Part shown: positions 8,177 through 16,946 of the stretch, piece after piece
Layout of the letters: every line of letters starts with the position of its first letter
Position numbering within the stretch: position 1 is the first letter of the stretch
Source: an uncultured bacterium
GTDB lineage: Bacteria > Acidobacteriota > Thermoanaerobaculia > Multivoradales > J023
Direction: 5' to 3'
Assembly (NCBI GenBank): GCA_937948815.1
Contig: CALFAM010000062.1
Span: 1 to 39,272 of the forward strand
Length of the DNA: 39,272 nt
The notes under the pieces: model-generated
Database searches by the model: none
What the model saw: only the letters and a program-made list of their open reading frames with translations
What the model was told of the DNA's origin: nothing
Made by a program: the position numbers and the translations under genes

Positions 8177-8274
8177 GCCTGGAGGGCTGAGACCTTCGTA
8201 TCCTATGTAGGCGTCGCCCGTGGCACCCGACTCCGGCGCTCGCCCTACATGTTACGCTTACGGAGGCCCATTAA

Positions 8275-8913
8275 ATGCTGGCCCAGATTCAGTCCGTCGC
8301 CCCAAGTTCGCCCATGCCGTCCTTCCCTGAGCCCAACAAGCGCCCCACGAATGCCGCGATCGACGGCGCGCTGATCCGCCGAATCGCCGACGGTGACGAA
8401 TCCGCGCTCAGCGAGCTCTACGATCGCTATGCCGGGCTGCTTCTGGCGCTGGCCCGGCGAATTCTCGGACGGCAGGCTGATGCCGAAGATGTCTTGCAAG
8501 AGGTCTTCCTCCAGGTCTGGAACCAGGCGGTGCGGTACGACACGCGTCGCTCTGCCGTGTCGACCTGGCTGGTGTTGATCACCCGCAGTCGATCGATCGA
8601 CCGGCTGCGCAGTCGTCAGGTCATGGATCGGACCCTGGTGAACGTCCAACAAGAAAATCGCGGCCGCAATACATCCCCCGAAGGTATCCGCTCCGTATTG
8701 TGGGAACAGAGGCGCAGGCGATTGACCGCTGCGCTCGCCGATCTTCCGGCCGAGCAGCGCAACGTTCTCGAGCTTGCATTTTTTCAAGGGATGACGCAGA
8801 GCGAGATTGCCAATGGCACCGGTATCCCCTTGGGGACGGTGAAGACGCGCACCTTGTTGGCGATGAAAAAGCTCCGGCGAACGTTGAAGGAAGAGATCCA
8901 GGACCTGTTATGA
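8275..8913 (+). CDS. ECF-type RNA polymerase sigma factor (SigK-like)
   Basis: 212 aa from ATG 8275, with GGAGG at 8262-8266. Region 2 runs from about residue 38 (IADGDESALSELYDRYAGLL) through DAEDVLQEVFLQVW and the STWLVLITRSRSIDRLR -10 recognition helix. Region 4 has LPAEQRNVLELAFFQGMTQS followed by the EIANGTGIPLGTVKTRTLLA helix-turn-helix. It lacks the extra SnoaL domain of SigJ and the long tails of SigI-like forms. Its TGA stop overlaps the ATG of the RskA-like gene, so the pair is translationally coupled, as for a sigma/anti-sigma couple. The phased repeats upstream are candidate control sites. Confidence 0.93.
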   Translation: MLAQIQSVAPSSPMPSFPEPNKRPTNAAIDGALIRRIADGDESALSELYDRYAGLLLALARRILGRQADAEDVLQEVFLQVWNQAVRYDTRRSAVSTWLVLITRSRSIDRLRSRQVMDRTLVNVQQENRGRNTSPEGIRSVLWEQRRRRLTAALADLPAEQRNVLELAFFQGMTQSEIANGTGIPLGTVKTRTLLAMKKLRRTLKEEIQDLL

Positions 8914-9875
8914 ATGAGCAGCATCACGATCCCGCGATCGAGAAGGCTATCGACTGCCTGGCGATCACGGATCCGGCGTCCTTGCTCGCCGCCTTCCCGC
9001 AACACGATGCGGACAGCCTGGAACGGTCTTACTCCGAGCTACTTGGCCTTCTCTCCTTCGCCGAGGCACCGCAGATGCCAAGCAGTGGCATCAAAGCGGG
9101 CTTGCTGCAACGAATTGCCCACGAGCGCAACGATCCCCGCGCAGATCTTGGGGCGATCCCGGCCGCTGCCGCGAGCCAAGACAACCCAAACATTTCACCG
9201 GCGGATGTAAGCTCCACGGAAGAGCTTCGGCCCGTTGCCACCGAGGCCACAGCGGCCGCAGCGGCCGGCGGCGGCAACATCGTGACGATGGAGCATCGCA
9301 GGCCGGCGCTCAGCCCGTGGTCGATCGCGATGGCAGCAATTCTCGGCCTGTGCGTGATCAGCCTGGCCTTTCTGGCCGGTCGCCTACGCGAACAGCAGCA
9401 GCAAATCACTGCGCTTCAAGCCAACGCCCGTCTCGTCTCGGAGTCTGCGGAGAAAGAGAACCTACTCGTGGCCAACGAGCTGCAGGCGGCCCAGCAGCGC
9501 CTCGACATGATCACCCGGGTTGCACGCCAGGTCTATCCGATGCGCAGCCTCGAGGGGACCGCGCGCCTGGCATCTGCGCGCAAGCAGCCCCGCGGTGTCG
9601 TGTGGGTGTGCGGACAGCACCAACGGTGGCTTTTGAGCGTACAAGGATTGGAGCCGGCACCGCAGGGTTCGGTCTACACACTGTGGTTCATGACCGATCA
9701 CGGACCGGTCAAAGGCGGTGCGATCGAAGTCTCGGGCTCCGGGCCAGGCGAGCTCGCAGCGTCGTTCATGCCCGATGGCACCCACAGCTTCCAGGTGACC
9801 CTAGAGACGGACGCCAACGGCACGGCGCCGGGCGGCACGCCCGTCATGATGGCTGATCGCTCGTTGCAAATCTGA
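8910..9875 (+). CDS. Membrane-anchored anti-sigma-K factor (RskA-like)
   Basis: 321 aa from ATG 8910, overlapping the sigma gene stop as ATGA. The cytosolic N-terminus (about 1-135) would hold the sigma factor. One transmembrane helix spans about 137-157 (WSIAMAAILGLCVISLAFLA), followed by a Gln/Ala-rich coiled coil (158-200). The C-terminal domain (about 210-321; GVVWVCGQHQRWLLSVQGLE, YTLWFMTDHGPVKGG, FQVTLETD) matches the anti-sigma-K RskA C-terminal beta domain. The typical zinc HxxxCxxC motif of ZAS anti-sigma factors is absent, as often in RskA relatives. Regulated proteolysis of such proteins releases the sigma factor; a rhomboid protease gene occurs nearby but a link is speculative. 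Confidence 0.88.
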   Translation: MNEQHHDPAIEKAIDCLAITDPASLLAAFPQHDADSLERSYSELLGLLSFAEAPQMPSSGIKAGLLQRIAHERNDPRADLGAIPAAAASQDNPNISPADVSSTEELRPVATEATAAAAAGGGNIVTMEHRRPALSPWSIAMAAILGLCVISLAFLAGRLREQQQQITALQANARLVSESAEKENLLVANELQAAQQRLDMITRVARQVYPMRSLEGTARLASARKQPRGVVWVCGQHQRWLLSVQGLEPAPQGSVYTLWFMTDHGPVKGGAIEVSGSGPGELAASFMPDGTHSFQVTLETDANGTAPGGTPVMMADRSLQI

Positions 9876-9923
9876 CACGCGGTCGCGCGCCGGCAAGGGC
9901 CGTACGTCTTGACGGGTGTGCGC

Positions 9924-10958
9924 CTACCCACCGATCCGAAACATCTCGACCTTTTCACTCGGCTGGAAACGGCCTTGAGCGAGATCGACGCTGCGCTGTT
10001 CTGAGTAGCGATCCGTTCGAGCTGCCCAGAGCGACCGAATCCGATCGGCGAGAGCCGCATCGCTCTCGCCGTCGCGCAGGGGCGTTTTCAGGTCGTGGCC
10101 CACCTTGCCGAACAAGCAGGTGAAGACCTTGCCCTCCGCGGATAGACGCGCGCGTGTGCAGTCGCCACAGAACGGCTGGGTCACGGAGCTGATCACGCCA
10201 ATCTCGCCACCGCCGTCGCGGTAGCGCCACCGCGACGCGACCTCGCCTCTGCGTTCGGGATCGAGGGCTTCGAGAGGCCATCGTGCGTCGATCAAATCGA
10301 TGATCTCGGCCGCCGAGAAGACCCCTTTGGGATCCCAAGCGTTGACGGTTCCGACGTCCATGTACTCGATGTACCGCAACGTGTGGCCTTGCTCACGGGC
10401 GAAGCGTGCAAGCGGGATGATCTCGTGGTCATTGGTCCCGCGGATGACCACCGTGTTGAGCTTGATCGGCTTCAAGCCAGCCTTCTGCGCAGCTTCGAGT
10501 CCGTTCAAGACGCGCTCGATCGGCACATCGAGGCCCGAAAGACGGCTGAAGAGGGCTGGGTCCAGGGCGTGCAGGCTCACAGTCACGCGATGGAGGCCGG
10601 CTTCGACCAGCGACTCGGCCTGACGATCGAGGAGCGCGGCATTGGAGGTGAGTGCGAGATCCTCGACACCGTCGAGGGTGGAGAGCGCCGCGATCAGGAT
10701 GGGTAGCTCAGCGCGCAGCAGCGGTTCGCCGCCAGTGAGCCGAATCTTGCGAACCCCGAGCCCGACGAAGATGCGGGCCAGGCGCGTCGTCTCTTCGAAG
10801 CTGAGAATCTCGCGGCGCGCCAGAAAGTCGTAGCGCTTGTCAGCCGGCATGCAGAAGGTGCACCGGAAGTTGCACCGGTCGGTCACCGAGATCCGCAGGT
10901 CGTCGAGCGGTCGCCCGAGGCTGTCGGTGAGGGGATCAACGGCTGGCTGAGAAGACAT
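9924..10958 (-). CDS. moaA: GTP 3',8-cyclase MoaA (molybdopterin biosynthesis)
   Basis: 344 aa. It is a radical-SAM enzyme converting GTP to 3',8-cyclo-7,8-dihydro-GTP, the first step of molybdenum cofactor synthesis. The SAM cluster Cys are C29, C33 and C36 (CNFRCTFC); the C-terminal cluster uses C264, C267 and C281. TGGEPLLR at 75-82 contacts SAM. The protein ends in the conserved Gly-Gly pair (FRIGG). Length and order are normal for the family. The rhomboid gene ends 26 bp upstream, and the three genes from 13245 to 9924 probably form one transcription unit. It converges with the sigma/anti-sigma operon, 48 bp away. Confidence 0.96.
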   Translation of the reverse strand: MSSQPAVDPLTDSLGRPLDDLRISVTDRCNFRCTFCMPADKRYDFLARREILSFEETTRLARIFVGLGVRKIRLTGGEPLLRAELPILIAALSTLDGVEDLALTSNAALLDRQAESLVEAGLHRVTVSLHALDPALFSRLSGLDVPIERVLNGLEAAQKAGLKPIKLNTVVIRGTNDHEIIPLARFAREQGHTLRYIEYMDVGTVNAWDPKGVFSAAEIIDLIDARWPLEALDPERRGEVASRWRYRDGGGEIGVISSVTQPFCGDCTRARLSAEGKVFTCLFGKVGHDLKTPLRDGESDAALADRIRSLWAARTDRYSEQRSVDLAQGRFQPSEKVEMFRIGG

Positions 10959-10984
10959 GGTGACGATCCGTGAGACCGAGACGG

Positions 10985-11863
10985 TTACCGAAAGAAGTGC
11001 GCGATCGTCTCAGGCCAGCCCAAGCTCATGCCGTGTAGCACTGACACGACGATCGAGAGCACCATGGCGCCCAGGCACGCGAGCCCGAGTAGCAAATGAT
11101 GCTGTTGCTCCGGCTTCAGCGGGTCCAAGATCTTGGCGGTTAGATAGCCGCCGGCAAAGCCGCCGAGGTGCGCCCAATTGTCGACGCCCGGCACGACGAC
11201 GCCGAAGACCAGCATGATGAGCAAGAATTGGGTCATCTGCCGGCTGATCGAGTGGTTGCCGGTGCGCTGGCCATAGAGGTAGAGCGCGCCGAACAGACCG
11301 AAGAGCGGCGCCGAAGCGCCGAGCGTGAGGCCTGCCCCGGCCAAGGGGCCGGGCAGGTGCAGCAGGTAGACAAAGGACGTGAGACCAAAGCCGACGACCG
11401 AAGCGATCGTGTAGATCATGATCATGCGGCCGACACCGAAGAGCGAGGCGACAGCCGGCACCATCTGGCGGATCCACATCATGTTGAAGAGGATGTGGAG
11501 CAGGCCTCCGTGAAGCCAAGCTGCGGAGAGCACGGTCCACCAGCGCCCAAAGTCGAAAATCGGGCCGGCGCCACTGGCGCCCAACAACAGATTCTCGCTG
11601 CCCGCCGGCGCGAGGAGCCCGAGCAGGCCGCGCATTTGGATACCGCTCGGATCGCGCAGGAGGGCGATCAAGAACAGGCCGACGCAGCCTCCGATGACAA
11701 TGTTGGCGAAGCCGAGGTCACCCCCGAGGCGCGCGAGCGAAGGGCCCCAGCCCCACAGGCCTGGGTTCCACCGACCACAGATGAAACAGCGTTCGTCACG
11801 GACTCCGACCAACCGTCCGCAGTTCGGGCAGACGACGGAGCCTTCGGTCTGGCGTTTGAGCAT
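10985..11863 (-). CDS. Rhomboid-family intramembrane serine protease with N-terminal zinc ribbon
   Basis: 292 aa. Residues 12-29 hold two CxxC pairs (C12/C15, C26/C29), a cytosolic zinc ribbon. Six or more membrane helices follow. The catalytic dyad is S184 in LGASAPLFG and H232 in NWAHLGGFAGG, and the HGGLLHILFNM motif (H118, H123, N127) is complete, so the protease should be active. Substrates are unknown; membrane-anchored proteins in this window such as the RskA-like protein are possible. It lies between an exported NTF2-like protein gene (upstream, 74-bp gap) and moaA. Confidence 0.93.
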   Translation of the reverse strand: MLKRQTEGSVVCPNCGRLVGVRDERCFICGRWNPGLWGWGPSLARLGGDLGFANIVIGGCVGLFLIALLRDPSGIQMRGLLGLLAPAGSENLLLGASGAGPIFDFGRWWTVLSAAWLHGGLLHILFNMMWIRQMVPAVASLFGVGRMIMIYTIASVVGFGLTSFVYLLHLPGPLAGAGLTLGASAPLFGLFGALYLYGQRTGNHSISRQMTQFLLIMLVFGVVVPGVDNWAHLGGFAGGYLTAKILDPLKPEQQHHLLLGLACLGAMVLSIVVSVLHGMSLGWPETIAHFFR

Positions 11864-11937
11864 TGAAACTGGGTCCCCGGAAGTCAGGCGAGAAGCTTCC
11901 CAACCCTACCAGATCGAGTCTGTGGAGCCGCTGAACT

Positions 11938-13245
11938 TCAGGGCCTTGCGAGAACCTGAAGCACCTGCTCGCGCTCAATCTTGAACGCGCCGTTTTCACG
12001 CACGAAGTCAAGTTGCTTGCGGACGCGATCCCGGTAGCGGTCCGATTGGTAGTTTTGCTCGAAGATGACGCGAACGCGGTCGGCCTCGACGACTTCGATA
12101 TCGAGGTCCGCGACACGGACATCGATGACCTTGGGCGCTTGGATGCGCGCGCGCCGCTCTGCGCGCCAGCGATCGAGGCTGGCCCCTGCGGGTTGGAACG
12201 CACGGGCATAGGCCGCGAAATAGTCGGCTGCACGTTGGCTCGACCAGGCACGGGCCCAGTCTTCGACCGCAGAGGTCACGCGGCGACGGACCGCTTCGAG
12301 ATCCAGCGTTGGAGGCGGCAAGGGTGACGCGGGCTCAGCAGGTACCGCGCCAGCCCGTGTTGTTTCGGCCCGTGTTGATCCGGCCCGCGCTGTGGCGGCT
12401 GATGTCGGCAACGGTGCAACAGGGACCGGCGGAATCGGCTCGGCCGGTGCGCTCGCGGACAAGGCGCCCGCGATCTCCTCGGCCGGCGCCTCTTCCATGG
12501 AGGGTTCTGCAGTGGGTGCCGGCAACGGCTCCAGTGGATCGAGCAGGAGCTTGCCCGTCAGCATGTGGGCGAGCTTGCCTGGCGTTTGGGCCAGGACGCT
12601 CGGTGATGCGCTGCTCTCCAGCGATCCCGGAAGGATGTCTTTACGCATTGCCCAGCTTTCCAGCCGCCGATCGCGCGGGCTGTCGTCGGGCTCGAGAAGC
12701 ACGATCCGGGTCTGTTGGTTGCCGACATCACCTTGGAGCACGATGTACGGGTGCTCCGAACGGGTTGCGAGTGCGTGGTGCAATCGATTGCGCAGCCGAC
12801 GCTCGACCCGTGGCATTCGCAGAGCGGGGAACTCGTAGAGCGCGACGCGGTACCTCGGTGGTCGCGCAGCCGAGGCCGGCAAAAAGCTGAGATCCGTACG
12901 CTCTTCCAGATGCCAGATCGGATGCTCGGGCTCGGCGACAGACGACAGAAGCGTCTCCAATCTGCTGAGGGAGCCGGCACGCTGGGCAGGGTCCGAGTCG
13001 CTGACACCGACCATGACGAGGTGCCGCGGGGCCGCAGCATCCGCAAGCCTGATCCAGGTTGGTTCGGTCTCGTTGGTACCGAGTACCGTGCCGAGAATGT
13101 TTGATGCCTCGCTCGGCATCGCTGCGATCAGCCAGGTCGGTGCCCGAAGAGAGTCATCCGCCTCCGCAACGCTGGTAGCTACTCTCCCAACGGCTACGAC
13201 CAGCACGACCAACGCAATCCGATTGAAGCGCCGCGCCCACCACAT
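11938..13245 (-). CDS. Exported protein with C-terminal Cds6/NTF2-like domain
   Basis: 435 aa starting MWWARRFNRIALVVLVVAVG, a signal peptide or anchor. Residues about 30-220 form a domain I do not recognise (PTWLIAAMPSEASNILGTVL, WHLEERTDLSFLP). A Pro/Ala/Glu-rich linker (about 245-325) contains short TRAxxxRAE repeats. The last about 105 residues (VEDWARAWSSQRAADYFAAY to KIEREQVLQVL) match the NTF2/SnoaL-like Cds6 C-terminal domain found on some L,D-transpeptidases and TPR proteins. No transpeptidase motif is present. It is the first gene of a probable unit with the rhomboid protease and moaA. Confidence 0.7.
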   Translation of the reverse strand: MWWARRFNRIALVVLVVAVGRVATSVAEADDSLRAPTWLIAAMPSEASNILGTVLGTNETEPTWIRLADAAAPRHLVMVGVSDSDPAQRAGSLSRLETLLSSVAEPEHPIWHLEERTDLSFLPASAARPPRYRVALYEFPALRMPRVERRLRNRLHHALATRSEHPYIVLQGDVGNQQTRIVLLEPDDSPRDRRLESWAMRKDILPGSLESSASPSVLAQTPGKLAHMLTGKLLLDPLEPLPAPTAEPSMEEAPAEEIAGALSASAPAEPIPPVPVAPLPTSAATARAGSTRAETTRAGAVPAEPASPLPPPTLDLEAVRRRVTSAVEDWARAWSSQRAADYFAAYARAFQPAGASLDRWRAERRARIQAPKVIDVRVADLDIEVVEADRVRVIFEQNYQSDRYRDRVRKQLDFVRENGAFKIEREQVLQVLARP

Positions 13246-13451
13246 CCGTGTCGCTCCTCAAGAAACACAACTTATCTGCGGTCCGCATTCCCGCCTTCCA
13301 GGAATATACCAAGAATGTGGAGGGGTAGGCGCTGCGACGGGAGCGCAGGCTGCGAGGCCTCCAGCGTGGGCCGCTCGGTCCCCGCTTCTGCGCTGTCTCG
13401 TCATCGGCCCTTGGACCGGTGTTTCTGCTGCCCGCTTCCGGGTCAGCGGTG

Positions 13452-16400
13452 CTAGCGAAGCCCCTCGCCCGCCGAAGTGCGATCCGGAGGCGGCCAGGTG
13501 GGCAGCCCGCTTCCGGGCGTCCAAGGCGCGCCCGAGGCATCGAGCTCCCGAGCGATCGCGGGCAGTGCTTCTTCGACCATGGGGCGTAGCCGGTCGAGAA
13601 CTTCGGCCAGGCTGCTGGATACCCACGCGAGGTTTTGGCGCTGCATCGGCAATGGGGCCGAGGTCGATGACCAGTGAACGGATGCGACGCGTTCGAGGCG
13701 CGCGAGCAGTGAGGCCGTGGTGGGCTCGGCCCGACGGGCCACGGTCTCGTCGCCCGCCAACGCGCTTCGGGCCGTAAACAGCTCGTCACGGAGGGCGTGA
13801 ATCCGCTGCGCGAGTCCTGGCGGTGGGCGGCGCGAACGAGCGAGGGCGCGTGCGTAGCGCTCGACGTGGCGCTGACTTTCGTCGAGCACGGCCCACGTGG
13901 CGTACACAGCGCCGACAAGCTCCTCGACCTCGTGTTGGAAGGCAGCGAGCGCCTGTCGGTCTTCGTTCGGCAACGCCGCCTGGCCAAGCGGCCACACGCC
14001 GAACGACTGCGGCTCGGCCAGCGCGGTGACCACGCCCCCGACCTCCTCGACGAGGGTAGCCGTGTAGGTACCGGGCGGGGCTGGTGGACCGCTGGGCGGA
14101 TCTGCGGCCCATGCGTTGTCGTCCACGGAAGTGATCGGCTGAAGCGACGCCCGCCGCAGGTTCCAGGTCGTGCGGTGTAAACCGGCATCGACGGCAGCCG
14201 CCAGCCGTGCGACCTGCTGGCCCTTGTCATCGTGAATCACCAGCGCCACCGTGGGCGCTTGCTCGCGATCCTCGGCGCGCAAATCCTGCCAGACTGGATA
14301 GCGCACATCCTGATCCGCCGCCCGCAGCTCGGCCTCGGCGGCGAGGCGCTGGTCGCGGAGCGAGCGGTAGTCTTGGTGCAGAACGTAGGTCAGGACGGCG
14401 CCGTTGGGTGGGTTGGGTGCGGTGAAGAGTGCGTCGCCTTGGGTGCCCTTCTCGTCCCATCCCATCGGTTTCGCCGGAATGAACGTTTGAACGTCGCGCG
14501 TCGGCAGCAGGCGGGCTGGGGGTACATCGGAAGCCGGGGGCGTGCCGGCTGGCGTGCTCGCCTCGGCTGCTGTACGCAGATGGCGCAGGGGACTGATGTC
14601 ATCCAGGATGTAGATGCCGCGGCCGAACGTGCCGACGACCAGGTCGTCGGCATGCTGCTGAATCTCGAGGTCGCGCACCGCCACCCGCGGCATGCCGCCG
14701 GTGAGTCGCCGCCAGGCGTCGCCCGTGCCGATGCGGGTCCAGACACCGAACTCGGTGCCGAGAAAGAGGATTTCGGGATCGATCGGATCCTCGACCAAGG
14801 CCCAGGCGACGTCGCCGTTCGGTAGGTCGCCAGCGATCGTGCGCCAGCTTCGGCCTCGGTCGTCGCTGCGCAAGACGTAGGGCGTAAAGTCGCCACTCTT
14901 GTGGTTGTTGAACAGAGCGAAGACCCGATTCGGGTCGTGGCGCGATGCGGTCAGGTCCGCCACCAGCGTGTTCTCCGGTACCGCGGGGAAACGCTCGCTC
15001 CGTCGCCACGTGGTGCCGCCGTCCTCGGTGACGTGGATCAGGCCATCATCGGTGCCGACATAGAGCAGGCCGGGAACCGCGGGCGACTCGTCGAGCGCGG
15101 TGGCATTGCCGTAGAACGACGTGAAGACGTTCTTCCAGACGGCATCCACGCTCCACAATCGACCCATGACGGGTAGCGCATTGCGATCGATTCCCCGCGT
15201 GAGATTGCCGGAGATCTTCGTCCACGACGCCCCTCGGTCATCGCTGCGAAAGAGGTAGTTGCCGGCAAAGTACAGCGGATGGTCGCCATGGGCGCTGACC
15301 GCGAACGGTGCGTCCCAGTTCCAGGTCAAGACTTCGCCGGGATCGGGCTGTGGCTTGATGTCGAGCATCTCCCCGCTGAGCCGATCGAAGCGCATGAGCT
15401 CTCCGTACTGCCACATCGAGTAGACGATGTCGGCGTTGTCCGGATCGACGCGGGATTGGTAGCCGTCCCCGAACGAGGTGTGGATCCAGTCGCTGTTTCG
15501 AATGCCGTGAACGTTGGCCGTTCGCGACGGGCCGGCAACGGAGTCGTTGTCCTGGGTGCCGCCGTAGACCCAGTAGAACGGCTTCCGCTCGTCAACTGCG
15601 ATGCGGTAGAACTGAGTGATCGGTAGGTTGGACACGAAGCGCCAGGTGGCGCCCCGGTCGTAGCTCTCGTAGAGGCCGCCATCCGTACCGGAGATCAGGT
15701 GGTCGGCATTCTGAGGATCGATGACCAGCGCATGGTTGTCGACGTGCTTGTTGTCGGTGGGAACCGGAGCAAAAGACTGACCGCCATCTTCGGTTACCTG
15801 CAGGAAGACGTCCATGGCGTAGACCCGGCCGAATCGATGTGGGTCCGGTACCAACTCCTGGTAGTACTGCGGGTCGACCGCCACCCAATCGCTCATCTTC
15901 GACCAGCTCTCGCCACGATTCTCGGAGCGGAAGAATCCCTGGGTTTCGGGCAGGCCGGGGATGGTGGCGTACAGCACGTCCGGCTGACTCGGTGAGATCG
16001 CCAGACCGATGCGACCGAGCGGACCATCGGGCAGGCCGCGTTCGAGCGTGCGCCAAGTAGCACCGCCGTCGGTCGATTTGTGGATGGCGGACTCGAGGCC
16101 GCCAGCGACGAGCGCCCACTGCCGCCTGCGACGTTGGAAGCTGGCGGCGTAAACCGTGTCCGGGTCCCGCGGGTCGAGCACCACGTCGCTGACACCCGTG
16201 TCGTCGCTGATGTGGAGAACCCGCTGCCAGGTGGTGCCGCTGTCGGACGATTTGTAGAGCCCCCGCTCACCACCGCCCGACCACAGCGGCCCTTGCGAGG
16301 CGACCCAGACGACGTCGCTGTCGCGTGGATCGAGCACGATCTTGCCGATGTGCTCGGAAGTCCCCAGACCCATGTTGGTAAACGACTCGCCACCGTCGAG

Positions 16401-16829
16401 GGATTTGTAGACACCGTCACCCCAGCCGACGCTTCGCTGGCTGTTGTTCTCGCCGGTGCCGACCCAAACAACGTGAGGATTTTGGGGGTCGATCGTTACG
16501 CAGCCGATCGAATAGGTGCCGTAGTGATCGAAGATCGGCTGCCAGGTCGTGCCGTGGTTGACGGTCTTCCACACGCCACCCGACGCAGCGGCGACGTACC
16601 AGGTGTCGGGCTGGCTGGGATCGATCGCGAGGTCCGCAATCCGGCCGGACTGGAGCGCCGGCCCGATGCTTCGGAAGCGAAGACCCTCGAGTAGCGCTTC
16701 GGTCGGGCCGCTGCCCGAGGTGGCGTCGGCGGACGAAGCCGCCACACTTGCCAGGGTGAGGCTGGCAGCAATACAGGCGGGCATGGCCAGACTGCGGATG
16801 GTGTGTCGCAGGCGTATCGTGTTTCTCAT
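13452..16829 (-). CDS. Exported VPS10/sortilin-like BNR beta-propeller protein (1125 aa)
   Basis: I start it at ATG 16829, giving a signal peptide (MRNTIRLRHTIRSLAMPACI, then an Ala/Ser stretch); the frame is open to 16928 but that extension would spoil the signal. No good Shine-Dalgarno precedes it. Asp-box/BNR motifs recur through about residues 60-780 (GGVWKTVNHGTTW, DGVYKSLDGGESF, RGLYKSSDSGTTW, DGGLYESYDRGATW, DRGASW, EDGGTTWRR, DDRGRSWRT), giving probably two seven- to ten-bladed propellers. Around 895-1000 comes a beta-sandwich-like segment (VALVIHDDKGQQVARL, HRTTWNLRRASL, PGTYTATLVEE), then a helical tail. Such proteins are called VPS10/sortilin-related or glycosyl hydrolase; no catalytic residues are visible. 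It is a paralogue of the gene at 1-618. Confidence 0.85.
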   Translation of the reverse strand: MRNTIRLRHTIRSLAMPACIAASLTLASVAASSADATSGSGPTEALLEGLRFRSIGPALQSGRIADLAIDPSQPDTWYVAAASGGVWKTVNHGTTWQPIFDHYGTYSIGCVTIDPQNPHVVWVGTGENNSQRSVGWGDGVYKSLDGGESFTNMGLGTSEHIGKIVLDPRDSDVVWVASQGPLWSGGGERGLYKSSDSGTTWQRVLHISDDTGVSDVVLDPRDPDTVYAASFQRRRRQWALVAGGLESAIHKSTDGGATWRTLERGLPDGPLGRIGLAISPSQPDVLYATIPGLPETQGFFRSENRGESWSKMSDWVAVDPQYYQELVPDPHRFGRVYAMDVFLQVTEDGGQSFAPVPTDNKHVDNHALVIDPQNADHLISGTDGGLYESYDRGATWRFVSNLPITQFYRIAVDERKPFYWVYGGTQDNDSVAGPSRTANVHGIRNSDWIHTSFGDGYQSRVDPDNADIVYSMWQYGELMRFDRLSGEMLDIKPQPDPGEVLTWNWDAPFAVSAHGDHPLYFAGNYLFRSDDRGASWTKISGNLTRGIDRNALPVMGRLWSVDAVWKNVFTSFYGNATALDESPAVPGLLYVGTDDGLIHVTEDGGTTWRRSERFPAVPENTLVADLTASRHDPNRVFALFNNHKSGDFTPYVLRSDDRGRSWRTIAGDLPNGDVAWALVEDPIDPEILFLGTEFGVWTRIGTGDAWRRLTGGMPRVAVRDLEIQQHADDLVVGTFGRGIYILDDISPLRHLRTAAEASTPAGTPPASDVPPARLLPTRDVQTFIPAKPMGWDEKGTQGDALFTAPNPPNGAVLTYVLHQDYRSLRDQRLAAEAELRAADQDVRYPVWQDLRAEDREQAPTVALVIHDDKGQQVARLAAAVDAGLHRTTWNLRRASLQPITSVDDNAWAADPPSGPPAPPGTYTATLVEEVGGVVTALAEPQSFGVWPLGQAALPNEDRQALAAFQHEVEELVGAVYATWAVLDESQRHVERYARALARSRRPPPGLAQRIHALRDELFTARSALAGDETVARRAEPTTASLLARLERVASVHWSSTSAPLPMQRQNLAWVSSSLAEVLDRLRPMVEEALPAIARELDASGAPWTPGSGLPTWPPPDRTSAGEGLR

Positions 16830-16841
16830 GATTTGACTGGA

Positions 16842-16884
16842 TGGTAGCAGCACGCCGAGGTGGGACCGAGGCGTGCTGCTACCA
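16842..16884. promoter_or_regulatory. Perfect 15-bp inverted repeat in a divergent promoter region
   Basis: Arms TGGTAGCAGCACGCC (16842-16856) and GGCGTGCTGCTACCA (16870-16884) are exact reverse complements around a 13-bp centre. They sit 12 bp from the propeller start codon (16829, -) and 62 bp from the TPR gene start (16947, +). The site suits a dimeric repressor acting on both genes or an RNA hairpin in a leader. No T-tract follows. Confidence 0.7.
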
Positions 16885-16946
16885 CCCAGAAGCCGAGCCG
16901 ATACGATGGTCGCCGCAACTCGAACCACGCGCCGCGGAGGCCTGCC

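Noticed and set aside
13154..14230. 358-codon open frame on the minus strand, and other long shadows such as 19478-20878 (-), 1954-3066 (-), 6995-8155 (+) and 36352-37215 (+)
   Set aside because: They overlap clear genes in another frame, have Arg/Ser/Pro/His-rich compositions typical of GC-rich shadow frames, and show no domain or ribosome site.
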